From positions 1 to 27,139 of the forward strand of contig JBFXEJ010000093.1 in the NCBI GenBank assembly GCA_050180235.1: a DNA stretch of 27,139 bases, read 5' to 3'. Positions within the stretch are counted from its first letter, which is position 1. Each line of letters opens with the position of its first letter. The notes under the pieces were generated by a model. The model saw only the letters and a list, made by a program, of their open reading frames with translations. It made no database searches and was not told the origin of the DNA. Below are positions 7,219 through 14,971 of the stretch, in pieces. Origin of the DNA: JAABRU01 sp050180235. GTDB taxonomy: Bacteria; Desulfobacterota; Desulfobacteria; Desulfobacterales; Desulfococcaceae. Both the position numbers and the translations under genes were made by a program.

Positions 7219-8207
7219 GCACCATCCGATCCGGACTGTGCATTACTCAGCCAGTTGATAATTCCGGTTTTGAGATTTGACAGATTCATTTCCGCACTGA
7301 ATCCGGCTGCTCTCTGATGACCGCCCCCGCCAAATGATGCGGCCAGGGCTGCCACATCCACTGCTCCGTCTGAACGCAGACTGACATGAAAACTGTTTCT
7401 TCCCTGTCCGTTTTTCAGACCGTTGCAGCGCTCCTGAATCAGAACCGCAACCTTCACATCCTTGATCCGTTTGGCATAGTGAATCATGCCGTCAATATCC
7501 TCAGACTGGGTTCCGGTTTCCTCGAGCATATCTTTTGTCAGAGTCATGAAAGAAACCTGCCCATTGTGGAGAATTTCAATGGAATTCAGTGCCAGATTGA
7601 GCAGTTTGAGACGTCCAAGTGAATAGGTTCCATAGAGATGCTGGGCCACTGTATAGGGTTCCACACCTTTTGCAACCATCTCATCACAGATGGAAAACGC
7701 TGCCTTGTTTGTATTGGCAAAACGGAAGGAACCGGTGTCTGTGACAATTCCGGTATAAATGGCGTTGGCAAGGGCTTTGGTGACGGGAATATTCATCATT
7801 GTGATAAAACGGTATAAAATTTCCGCGGTGGCGCAGGCCTGCGTGTCAATACAGTTAAGATCTCCGAAACGGGTATTTGTGACATGATGGTCAATATTTA
7901 TCAGCACCGGAATGCGGGACAGGTGTTCTGCAATTTTTCCCACTCTGCGAATATCTCCGCAATCCAGCACAACGGCAGTATCACAGGTATCAAATTCTTT
8001 GAAATCGCTGACAATCCTTTCTGTATCCGGAAGAAAGCGGTAAACTGCCGGAATCAGACTTTCATTGTACATGGTGACTTTTTTGCCCAGGGTTTCCAGC
8101 ATCAGGGCTGCAGCGATGAGAGAGCCAACCGCATCTCCGTCCGGGTTGACATGGGAGGCGATGAAAACATGCTTACTCCGTTTCAGGTGACTGATGATCT
8201 TTTCCAT
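7215..8207 (-). CDS. nrnA: DHH/DHHA1 bifunctional oligoribonuclease and pAp phosphatase
   Basis: NrnA-type DHH phosphoesterases hydrolyse nanoRNAs and 3',5'-bisphosphate nucleotides, finishing RNA decay begun by enzymes such as PNPase. Starting from the ATG at 8205-8207 the protein has 330 residues. Motif I is SHVNPDGDAVGS (Asp23/Asp25), motif II VVLDCGDIRRVG, the DHH motif NIDHHVTN, motif IV VTDTGSFRF, and the DHHA1 substrate motif GGGGHQRAAG near the C-terminus. An upstream in-frame start at 8351 would add 48 residues unlike the family, so I reject it. The chosen start still overlaps the rbfA 3' end by 35 bases and has only a weak Shine-Dalgarno, so it probably depends on translation of rbfA. 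The stop overlaps truB. Confidence 0.93.
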   Translation of the reverse strand: MEKIISHLKRSKHVFIASHVNPDGDAVGSLIAAALMLETLGKKVTMYNESLIPAVYRFLPDTERIVSDFKEFDTCDTAVVLDCGDIRRVGKIAEHLSRIPVLINIDHHVTNTRFGDLNCIDTQACATAEILYRFITMMNIPVTKALANAIYTGIVTDTGSFRFANTNKAAFSICDEMVAKGVEPYTVAQHLYGTYSLGRLKLLNLALNSIEILHNGQVSFMTLTKDMLEETGTQSEDIDGMIHYAKRIKDVKVAVLIQERCNGLKNGQGRNSFHVSLRSDGAVDVAALAASFGGGGHQRAAGFSAEMNLSNLKTGIINWLSNAQSGSDGA

Positions 8208-8553
8208 TTTGCGTACTGACTGATTTAAGCAGTTTGTTGATATGTGCCCCGTAATCAATTGATTCATCATAAGAAAAACGCAGTTCAGGCATATATCGGA
8301 GCTCCAGTTGGCCTGCAAGGCTCCGTTTGATAAATCCCGCAGCGCTTTCAAACCCTTTTTTGGCCCCGTCCACGCGATCCTTTCCTCCGGATATGGAAAA
8401 GTAAATCTTTGCCACTTTCAGATCATTGGACATTTTCACGCCTGTGACCGTTGCCATTTCCAGACGGGGATCTTTGATGTGCTTTCGCAGAATATCGGCC
8501 AGAATATCCCGGATAAGCGCACCCACCCGATCAGCACGTGTATATGATTTCAC
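8173..8553 (-). CDS. rbfA: 30S ribosome-binding factor A
   Basis: RbfA helps late 30S maturation near the 5' helix of 16S rRNA. The 126-residue KH-like protein has the N-terminal string TRADRVGALIRDILADIL, the conserved KDPRLEMATVTGVKMSNDLKVAKIYFS segment split over residues 21-55, and the terminal motif MPELRFSYDESIDYGAHINKLL. It starts with GTG at 8551-8553, overlapping the ylxP stop by four bases (GTGA). Order infB-ylxP-rbfA is typical of Bacillota and Desulfobacterota. Confidence 0.95.
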   Translation of the reverse strand: MKSYTRADRVGALIRDILADILRKHIKDPRLEMATVTGVKMSNDLKVAKIYFSISGGKDRVDGAKKGFESAAGFIKRSLAGQLELRYMPELRFSYDESIDYGAHINKLLKSVSTQNGKDHQSPETE

Positions 8554-8837
8554 AGATTGATAATCTCCATTTCCGTGTCAATGATTTCCGCCAGTCCGAG
8601 AGACTCTGCCATATTGAAAACCTTGTCAATTTTGGAGTTGATCAGGGTATGGCTGTTTCCCACAAGTGAAAAGCCCACTTCCGCCCGGTCAAGAATGTCA
8701 TTGGAGCCAACCTCAGCGACCGAGGCATTGAAATGATTCTGCAGACGGCCCACAATGGATTTGACAATGCTCCGCTTTTCTTTCAGGGAACTGCACCCAT
8801 GCAGCCGGAAAATTATAATACCTATTCCTACGACCAT
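8550..8837 (-). CDS. ylxP: DUF503 (YlxP) family protein
   Basis: The 95-residue protein matches DUF503/YlxP, a small ferredoxin-like-fold family encoded between infB and rbfA in many bacteria. Its role is unsettled, though a part in ribosome function is suspected from context. The conserved core HGCSSLKEKRSIVKSIVGRLQNHFNASVAEV follows the short first strand MVVGIGIIIFRL, so the ATG at 8835-8837 is right. There is no recognisable Shine-Dalgarno. The heptamer repeat block begins only a few bases upstream and seems to have replaced the normal leader between infB and this gene. Confidence 0.88.
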   Translation of the reverse strand: MVVGIGIIIFRLHGCSSLKEKRSIVKSIVGRLQNHFNASVAEVGSNDILDRAEVGFSLVGNSHTLINSKIDKVFNMAESLGLAEIIDTEMEIINL

Positions 8838-8842
8838 ATTTT

Positions 8843-9010
8843 TCAGTGAACAGTTGTCAGTGTTCAGTTATCAGTTATCAGTTGTCAGTGTTCAGTTGTC
8901 AGTGTTCAGTTGTCAGTGTTCAGTTGTCAGTGTTCAGTTGTCAGCAATCAGTTAAGCAACTACCTGTACACTGATAACTGATAACTGTTTACTGACAAGT
9001 GTTTACTGAA
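8843..9010. repeat. Tandem and inverted heptamer repeats between infB and ylxP
   Basis: A tandem run of 7-base units, mostly alternating CAGTTGT and CAGTGTT with two CAGTTAT units, fills about 8851-8955. After a 15-base spacer, reverse-complement heptamers (ACTGATA, ACTGTTT, ACTGACA) fill about 8970-9010. The two blocks can form a long hairpin. The inverted block reaches the infB stop codon: the last infB codons ATT-CAG-TAA are part of the repeat pattern. The repeat thus occupies the whole infB-ylxP spacer inside an operon that is otherwise tightly packed. Confidence 0.9.
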
Positions 9011-11747
9011 TCTCAGGTTTGATTTCTTCCATGTAGAAGCATTCAAACACATCCCCGACCTTGATATCGTTATAGTTTTCAATCCCGATGCCGCATTCAT
9101 ATCCGCTCTGCACTTCTTTCGCGTCGTCTTTGAAGCGGCGGAGCGATGAGATATTGCCTTCATGCACAATGACGCCGTCCCGGATCAGACGGAGTTTCAG
9201 GCCCCTCTGAATTTTTCCGTCAGTCACATAGGAACCTGCCACCATTCCCACCTTGGGCACATGAAATACCTGACGGACTTCGGCCATGCCCATGATCCGT
9301 TCCTCAAACTTGGATTCCATCATGCCGACAATGGCATCTTTCACATCTTTGATAACATTGTAGATGATGTTGTAAAAGCGCATATCCACATGCTCTTCGT
9401 TTGCCATTGCCTGAATTTTCACACTGGGCCGGACATTGAATCCGATAATGATGGCATTGGACACGGCTGCAAGGGAAACATCAGATTCGGAAACTGTACC
9501 TGTGGCTGAATGAATGACCCTTATGGTGACTTCCTTGTTGGAAAGTTTTACCAGGGAATCGTTGAGTGCCTCTATGGAACCATGAACATCTGCCTTGACA
9601 ATGATGTTGAGTTCCTTCATCTCTCCCTGCTGCATCCGCTCGAAAAGTTTTTCCAGGCTGATCCGGCTGGTTTTTGCCAGTTCCACTGAACGCTGTTTCT
9701 GCACCCGATGCTCACTGACCTGTTTGGCACTTTTGTCGTCATCCAGCACGAGCATTTCATCCCCGGCATTGGGAACACCGGACAGTCCGAGAATCTCGAC
9801 CGGTTCAGAGGGACCGGCAGCATCGACCTGCTGGCCCACGTCATTGAGCATTGCCCGGATTCTTCCGTGATGCACACCGCAGACAATCGGATCTCCTGCC
9901 CGGAGCGTACCTTCCTGAATCAGAACCGTGGCTACCGGTCCTCTGCCTGAATCAAGTTTAGATTCAACTACATAGCCTTTTGCATGTTTTTCATGGTTTG
10001 CACGCAGTTCCAGCACCTCGGCCTGCAGAAGTATCATTTCCAGCAGTCCGTCAATCCCTGTGTTTTTCTTCGCGGATACCTTTACAAATATGGTGTCGCC
10101 GCCCCATTCCTCGGACATAAGCCCCTGATCTGCAAGCTCACGCTGAATCCGCTCCGGATCCGCTCCGGGTTTGTCCATTTTGTTGATGGCCACAATAATG
10201 GGAACATGGGCAGCCTTGGCGTGATTGATGGCTTCAATGGTCTGGGGCATGACACCGTCATCTGCGGCCACCACCAGTACAACAATATCGGTTACTGTGG
10301 CGCCTCTTGCCCGCATGGCTGTAAACGCCTCATGTCCGGGTGTATCCAGAAAGGTAATCTGCCCCCGGTTCGTGGATACGCTGTATGCGCCGATATGCTG
10401 GGTGATGCCGCCGGCTTCAATTTCCGTGATACGGGTTTTGCGAATCACATCCAAAAGGGAGGTCTTGCCATGATCCACATGCCCCATGATGGTCACCACG
10501 GGCGGCCGGTGAGTCATTTTGTCCGGATCATCGCCATGTTCGATATTCAGAATGCTTCCTTCCTCAAAAGCGGCTTTTTCCACCTCATACCCGAACTCTG
10601 TGGCCACCAGAACTGCGGTATCATAATCAATGGTCTGGTTCACTGTCACCATGACGCCCATCATCATGAGTTTTTTGATCATCTCACCGGCCTTGATGCC
10701 CATGCGTTTTGCCAGATCAGACAGCACAATGGTTTCATCAACCCGGATACGCCGCTTGATGGCTTTGGGTGTCGTGATCTGGGTTTTCTGCAGTTTGATG
10801 ACTTTTCCTTTTGCCTTCTTTCCTTTCCGGCCCTTTCCTCCGGCATACAGATCAGCCCCCTCAACAACCTCCTTGCGTTTGAAAGATATTTTTTTCTTGG
10901 CCCAGCGGTTTTCTTTTTCATCCTCTCCGGCAACAGATTCTTCGCTGCCTTTTTTCCGGCTTTTTTTCTTTTTGGAAACCGGGGAAGGCTCAGACGGCAG
11001 AGCATCAGCAGTCTCTGCCACAGGAATCGGGGCCGTTTTCTCTTCAGCCACTGTCTCCGGAATATATTCAGGTTCGGCCTTTTTTTCCGGCTCAGGCGGT
11101 TTTTCTTCGGGCACAGGCGGCAGTTTGATAATCTTTGCAGGCATATCCTTTGGCGCCTTCTTTTTTCTTTTTCTTTTCTTCCTTGCCCTTTTTTCCGGTG
11201 AATCAGAGGATTCAGACATTCTGTCTGATTTTTCTGACTGCCGGGCAGGTACCCTGGGTGAAGATTCGGTAGCTCCGTCCCCGGTTTTTGCAGCTCCGGA
11301 TCTTCTTCTTCTCCCTGGCGCATGAGATTCGTTTTTACTGCCGGTCTCTGTCATTCCTGGCTTTCCCGCGTCACGGGCATCAGCGGATTTCCGGTTTCCG
11401 CTTTCGGGTTTTCCGGAAAAAACGCCTTTTTCCGGATTTGCATCTGCCGGGGCTCTGTCGGGTCTTCCGCTCCTGTCACCTCTGCCAGAGGCATCGGATC
11501 TGGGATGGGATGCTTTGTCAGAGGGACGTTTCCTGCGTTTCCGGATCACTGTCGGCTTTTCACGGGCTTCTTTGGAAGTTTCTCCTTTTTTGGCGCTGAT
11601 ATCCGCTCTTATCTTCTCCACAACATCATCTTCCAGAGAAGTCATATGACTGCTCACGCTGACTTTCATTTCGACCAGCCTGTCAAGAAGCGCTTTGTTT
11701 TTCAGATTCAGCTCCTTGGCAAGTTCATACACTCTGATTTTTGCCAT
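9003..11747 (-). CDS. infB: Translation initiation factor IF-2
   Basis: IF-2 is the GTPase that recruits initiator tRNA to the 30S subunit and drives subunit joining. With the start at ATG 11745-11747 (GGGGGG-type Shine-Dalgarno just upstream) it has 914 residues and begins MAKIRVYELAKELN, the canonical IF2_N start. A start seven codons earlier would place the Shine-Dalgarno inside the gene. Residues about 55-335 form a charged Lys/Arg/Glu/Pro-rich linker, long as in many Deltaproteobacteria. A second IF2_N domain follows at about 335-390. The G domain has GHVDHGKT (422-429), DTPGHEAF (468-475) and NKMD, followed by domains II-IV. The C-terminus ends in the heptamer repeat, with no obvious loss of domain IV. 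Confidence 0.97.
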   Translation of the reverse strand: MAKIRVYELAKELNLKNKALLDRLVEMKVSVSSHMTSLEDDVVEKIRADISAKKGETSKEAREKPTVIRKRRKRPSDKASHPRSDASGRGDRSGRPDRAPADANPEKGVFSGKPESGNRKSADARDAGKPGMTETGSKNESHAPGRRRRSGAAKTGDGATESSPRVPARQSEKSDRMSESSDSPEKRARKKRKRKKKAPKDMPAKIIKLPPVPEEKPPEPEKKAEPEYIPETVAEEKTAPIPVAETADALPSEPSPVSKKKKSRKKGSEESVAGEDEKENRWAKKKISFKRKEVVEGADLYAGGKGRKGKKAKGKVIKLQKTQITTPKAIKRRIRVDETIVLSDLAKRMGIKAGEMIKKLMMMGVMVTVNQTIDYDTAVLVATEFGYEVEKAAFEEGSILNIEHGDDPDKMTHRPPVVTIMGHVDHGKTSLLDVIRKTRITEIEAGGITQHIGAYSVSTNRGQITFLDTPGHEAFTAMRARGATVTDIVVLVVAADDGVMPQTIEAINHAKAAHVPIIVAINKMDKPGADPERIQRELADQGLMSEEWGGDTIFVKVSAKKNTGIDGLLEMILLQAEVLELRANHEKHAKGYVVESKLDSGRGPVATVLIQEGTLRAGDPIVCGVHHGRIRAMLNDVGQQVDAAGPSEPVEILGLSGVPNAGDEMLVLDDDKSAKQVSEHRVQKQRSVELAKTSRISLEKLFERMQQGEMKELNIIVKADVHGSIEALNDSLVKLSNKEVTIRVIHSATGTVSESDVSLAAVSNAIIIGFNVRPSVKIQAMANEEHVDMRFYNIIYNVIKDVKDAIVGMMESKFEERIMGMAEVRQVFHVPKVGMVAGSYVTDGKIQRGLKLRLIRDGVIVHEGNISSLRRFKDDAKEVQSGYECGIGIENYNDIKVGDVFECFYMEEIKPEIQ

Positions 11748-11875
11748 CCGTCCCCCCTCATTTCCCATTCATCGTTCATTGAAAAACATGCCCGGTATCT
11801 ATCTCCTGCCCTTACTTTCCGCCCGTACCCTGATATTATTTCCTGTGCCTCCCTGAAAACCTGTGTTATGCCTGT

Positions 11876-13333
11876 TTACGGTTTCATACGGATATTTTCC
11901 GTTCCGTGTTCATGAACTGCTTCGGTATTTTCCACTGTTTCATCTTCCCTTTCCGCTACAGCATCATCTGCGTCAGGGATTCTGTCTTTGTCTGATTCTT
12001 CTCCTGGCTCTGTCACTCCGGTGCTTTTTTCTTCATCCGGAATTCCGTTTTTCCCTGCCGGAGATTTTTCGGATTTCGCGGATTCCCGTCCTTTCCTTCC
12101 TTTTATATATTCTTCGGAAATACGGATCAGTCTCAGAGCCTCATCTTCTTTGACACCACGGACATTCATCAGATCCTCAGGCGTACTCTGACGGATTTCT
12201 TCTGCTGAGAAAAAGCCTTTTTCATACAGGGCATCTGCCAGTCCCGCACTGACACCGGGCAGTCCGGTCAGGGATTCATAACCGGCTTTCATGGTTTCGC
12301 TGTACTGACTTTCACTTTTCACATCCAGACGCCAGCGGGTCAGCCGGGAGGCAAGCCGCACATTCTGCCCTTTTTTCCCGATGGAGACGGACAGAAATTC
12401 ATCCGGAACAATGACTTCCATAGAACGGTTTGCCTCGTCAATGATGACCCGTGAGATTTCCGCGGGGGCCAGAGCGTTGCACACGAATTTGGCAGGATCC
12501 GCATGCCATGGGATAATGTCAATTTTTTCTCCTCTCAGTTCCTGCACCACATTCTGGACACGGCTGCCTTTCATTCCCACACAGGCTCCCACCGGATCAA
12601 TGTCCGAATCATTGGATGTCACTGAAATTTTTGCGCGTATCCCCGGTTCACGGGAAGCCCCCACAATGCTGACCAGTCCCTCGCTGATCTCCGGCACTTC
12701 CGTTTTGAAAAGTGCGATGAGAAAATCGGGATGTGTGCGCGACAGAATGACCTGTGGGCCGTGTGCTTCATTGCGCACATCTGCAATATAGGCACGGATC
12801 CGATCCCCCCTGCGGTAGTTTTCCCTCGGAAGCTGTTCCCTGCCGGGCAGAACCGCCTCGGCCTGTCCCAGATTGACAATGATGTTTCCCCGCTCAAAAC
12901 GCTGGACAATTCCGTTGATGATTTCGCCCTTCCTGTTGACGAAATTGATAAAAACGGCATCCCGTTCCGCATCTTTCAGCTTCTGAATGATAACCTGTTT
13001 GGCTGACTGGGCTGCAATTCTTCCGAAAGATGCGGTATCCATTTTGGTGCCGAGGCTGTCGCCGATTTCACAGTCCGGATCAAGTTTCATTCCATCTGCC
13101 ACAGACATCTGCATGTCCGGATCCGTAATTTCCGCAACCACTTCCTTGAACTGGAAAACCTCGATTTCTCCCAGTTCCTCATTGTATTTGACTTCAATAT
13201 CAATCCGGTTTCCGTATCTTTTCCGCGCTGCGGATTTCAGAGCCTCTTCCAGCGCGCTGATCAGCACTCCGGCATCTATTCCCTTATCCCGGCCAACCTG
13301 TTCGATGACCCGTTTTATATCTGTTATCAGCAT
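11876..13333 (-). CDS. nusA: Transcription termination/antitermination factor NusA
   Basis: NusA binds RNA polymerase and modulates pausing, intrinsic termination and antitermination. The 485-residue protein has the N-terminal polymerase-binding domain (1-125; DKGIDAGVLISALEEALKSAARKRYG split across the start), an S1 domain (about 135-200), KH1 with VGACVGMKGSRVQNVVQEL and KH2 with VSIGKKGQNVRLASRLTRW. These are followed by a helix-hairpin-helix repeat (LTGLPGVSAGLADALYEKG, then MNVRGVKEDEALRLI) and a 60-residue acidic tail rich in Glu/Asp. The ATG at 13331-13333 overlaps the rimP stop. The 128 bases to infB carry no ylxR or L7Ae-like gene, which are often present here in Bacillota. Confidence 0.97.
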   Translation of the reverse strand: MLITDIKRVIEQVGRDKGIDAGVLISALEEALKSAARKRYGNRIDIEVKYNEELGEIEVFQFKEVVAEITDPDMQMSVADGMKLDPDCEIGDSLGTKMDTASFGRIAAQSAKQVIIQKLKDAERDAVFINFVNRKGEIINGIVQRFERGNIIVNLGQAEAVLPGREQLPRENYRRGDRIRAYIADVRNEAHGPQVILSRTHPDFLIALFKTEVPEISEGLVSIVGASREPGIRAKISVTSNDSDIDPVGACVGMKGSRVQNVVQELRGEKIDIIPWHADPAKFVCNALAPAEISRVIIDEANRSMEVIVPDEFLSVSIGKKGQNVRLASRLTRWRLDVKSESQYSETMKAGYESLTGLPGVSAGLADALYEKGFFSAEEIRQSTPEDLMNVRGVKEDEALRLIRISEEYIKGRKGRESAKSEKSPAGKNGIPDEEKSTGVTEPGEESDKDRIPDADDAVAEREDETVENTEAVHEHGTENIRMKP

Positions 13334-13896
13334 CCCTTTTCTCTCCTCTGACTGACAAGCCGTGCCCGAATAATTTCCGCAAAGGGAATCAGCACGGCGT
13401 TTTCACCGATCTGAAGGGAAACCAGCCCGTCGGGTGATACACCTCCGAGAATTCCCTGGAATTTTTTCTTTCCCTCCGCAGCCCGGGAAGTGCTGATTTT
13501 TACAGTCTGCCCTTTGTATTTCTCAAAATCGGTTATTTTCCCCAAAGGACGCTCCGTACCGGGGGATGAAACCTCCAGATGGTAAGGCCCGATATCTTCA
13601 AAGCCCGCATCCAGCAAATCCGACATCTGACGGCTGACCGCGGCACAGTCGTCCACCATCACCCCTCCGGGTTTGTCAATGTAAAAACGGAGTATCCGTC
13701 CACGGGCCTCCCTCTGATATTCAACATGAACCAGTTCAAGTCCCTGAGCCTGGCATAAAGGTTCTGCCAGTTCACTGACACGCGCTGCAACCATTCTGTC
13801 TTTTTCAGAAGAAGCGGTATCTGCATTCCGGTTCTGCCTTGCTGTTTCCGGTTTCCGCCTGTCAGAAACCGTTTTTTTCTTTTGGGACATCATCAT
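13327..13896 (-). CDS. rimP: Ribosome maturation factor RimP
   Basis: RimP is needed for 30S maturation and is nearly always encoded before nusA. The core shows ELAEPLCQAQGLELVHVEYQ, LRFYIDKPGGVMVDDCAAVSRQMSDLLD and the hallmark YHLEVSSPGTERPL, followed by the C-terminal SH3-like domain. I place the start at the first of three consecutive ATG codons (13894-13896, 189 residues). A TTG at 13921-13923 would lie against a terminator T-tract. The N-terminal 30 or so residues (Lys/Arg-rich) are longer than in most RimP proteins, so a later start is possible. The stop overlaps nusA by seven bases. Confidence 0.93.
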   Translation of the reverse strand: MMMSQKKKTVSDRRKPETARQNRNADTASSEKDRMVAARVSELAEPLCQAQGLELVHVEYQREARGRILRFYIDKPGGVMVDDCAAVSRQMSDLLDAGFEDIGPYHLEVSSPGTERPLGKITDFEKYKGQTVKISTSRAAEGKKKFQGILGGVSPDGLVSLQIGENAVLIPFAEIIRARLVSQRREKGC

Positions 13897-13921
13897 CGGG
13901 TTTGCACCTGCCTCAGAAAAC

Positions 13922-13946
13922 AAAAAAACGGGCTGCCGCCCGTTTT
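13922..13946 (-). terminator. Intrinsic terminator (attenuator) immediately before rimP
   Basis: On the minus strand the stem AAAACGGGC pairs with GCCCGTTTT around the loop GGCA (13925-13946), and the U-tract runs to 13922. It lies only 26 bases upstream of the rimP ATG, so it would stop leader transcripts just before the rimP-nusA-infB operon unless read through. Confidence 0.75.
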
Positions 13947-14055
13947 CTCATGCCTATAGACCTTTTTTCAATCGGATATGGAAAAAAATCACCTGTTCAT
14001 AAACACACTTCTGCAAAGCATAAGAAACATGACGCTGAACCCCTCATACATAAAC

Positions 14056-14085
14056 AAAAAAACTGCCTTTTATACTGTCAAAGGC
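14056..14085 (-). terminator. Intrinsic terminator after tRNA-Gly
   Basis: On the minus strand GCCTTT pairs with AAAGGC around a nine-base loop (14065-14085), followed by AG and a run of seven T residues (14056-14062). It is 14 bases beyond the CCA end of the tRNA gene. Confidence 0.7.
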
Positions 14086-14098
14086 GGACATTGAAAAC

Positions 14099-14174
14099 TG
14101 GAGCGGGCAACGAGATTCGAACTCGCGACACCAAGCTTGGGAAGCTTGTACTCTGCCAACTGAGCTATGCCCGC
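14099..14174 (-). tRNA. tRNA-Gly (anticodon CCC)
   Basis: The minus strand folds as a complete cloverleaf: acceptor GCGGGCA/TGCCCGC with discriminator T and encoded CCA, D-arm GCTC-AGTTGGCA-GAGT, anticodon stem CAAGC/GCTTG with loop TTCCCAA (anticodon CCC, reading GGG), and T-arm GCGAG-TTCGAAT-CTCGT. It lies about 200 bp upstream of rimP in the same direction, paralleling the tRNA gene metY that heads the nusA operon in E. coli. Confidence 0.96.
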
Positions 14175-14609
14175 TTCTGAAAGTTTGTACCTTATGACAA
14201 AAAAACAGCTTTGTCAATATTTTTTCAAAACTCTTTGTTTATTTCCGGGATCCGTTTATTTCTCAAAACCGCCGGAAATCCTGCCAAATTCTGTTTTTAT
14301 TTTCAAGTGCCTGATTTTCAACTGCTAAATTTGTAAAGTGCAAATCTGCATATGCAAAAACCGGCATCCGCGCATGGAAAAATTTTTCACAAAACCGGTT
14401 TCTGCTCCGGTTCCGGCAGGGTATGGAAATCCCGCAATGCGGAAAAAACTCTGTTTTGCCTATTTTTGCCTTCCTGCTGAACAACTGATATTGTGCAGTC
14501 CCTTCAAAAATCAGCAGATTGCCTATCCTGGCGGAAGCAGGAATCACCTAAGTTCAACTTGGACCTGTATTACTGCTTTCTCAGGTATGACTGCGGTGAG
14601 CAGGGTGAG

Positions 14610-14754
14610 TCAATACCAAACCGCCATTGGCTTTATGCAATGCGGAATCCAAATCCTGAGGAGTGCAAAAATTGGGCGGAGCGGTTTTTTTGCACATGCG
14701 GAACAGCGGAAAAACTGACAATATTGTATCAAATCAATGACGAGTTGGTATCAA
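14610..14754. repeat. MITE-like element, copy 1
   Basis: About 145 bp with inverted, partly diverged ends: TCAATACCAAACCGCCATTG on the left, and the inverse of TTGATACCAACTCGTCATTG on the right. Inside, GTGCAAAAA (14663) and TTTTTTTGCAC (to 14695) form a terminator-like hairpin around a GCGGAGCGG-containing loop. The interior 100 bases are roughly 80% identical by eye to positions 19490-19600. There is no coding capacity. Confidence 0.65.
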
Positions 14755-14816
14755 TGCCCATATCCCGGATTAAACCTGAAAACCTTGCCCGGCGGATTTT
14801 TAAAACAGATTATGAT

Positions 14817-14952
14817 CTGATGTTACGCCACTCTTTCAAAAATCAGGGAGTTATCCGCTTTGCCCGTCATTCCGGCGAAAGCCGGAATCCAGTAATATCA
14901 AACAGTTCCGGATACCGGCTTTCGCCGGTATGACGATGCTGCGTAACATCAG
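14817..14952. repeat. Nested inverted-repeat element
   Basis: The ends are perfect inverted repeats CTGATGTTACGC (14817-14828) and GCGTAACATCAG (14941-14952). Inside lie two further copies of a palindromic unit, GTCATTCCGGCGAAAGCCGG at 14866 and its inverse CCGGCTTTCGCCGGTATGAC ending at 14934. The inner unit resembles a very common intergenic repeat of Proteobacteria (GTCATTCCNGCGNAAGCNGG type). The whole 136-bp unit has no coding capacity. Confidence 0.65.
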
Positions 14953-14971
14953 TTATGATGTCAGTATGATG

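Larger units (their letters stand above)
14175..14971. other. Gene-free 800-bp stretch with repeat elements
   Basis: Between the tRNA gene and the dehydrogenase gene I see no credible gene. Plus-strand open frames here lack family similarity, and the longest one (about 14493-14933) runs through two repeats. The stretch holds a MITE-like element at about 14610-14754 (related copy at 19474-19606) and a nested inverted-repeat element at 14817-14952. The first 400 bases show only short hairpins. Confidence 0.6.

Noticed and set aside
8755..8955. Plus-strand open frame with repeated QLSV residues
   Set aside because: It is the translation of the heptamer tandem repeat.
9984..11201. Long plus-strand open frames opposite infB (for example 405 residues)
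   Set aside because: They are antisense shadows of the IF-2 gene with no domain similarity; the infB reading has all expected motifs.
14493..14933. Plus-strand 146-residue open frame in the tRNA-dehydrogenase gap
   Set aside because: It runs through the MITE-like element and the GTCATTCCGGCGAAAGC repeat, and a related copy near 19500 does not keep the frame.
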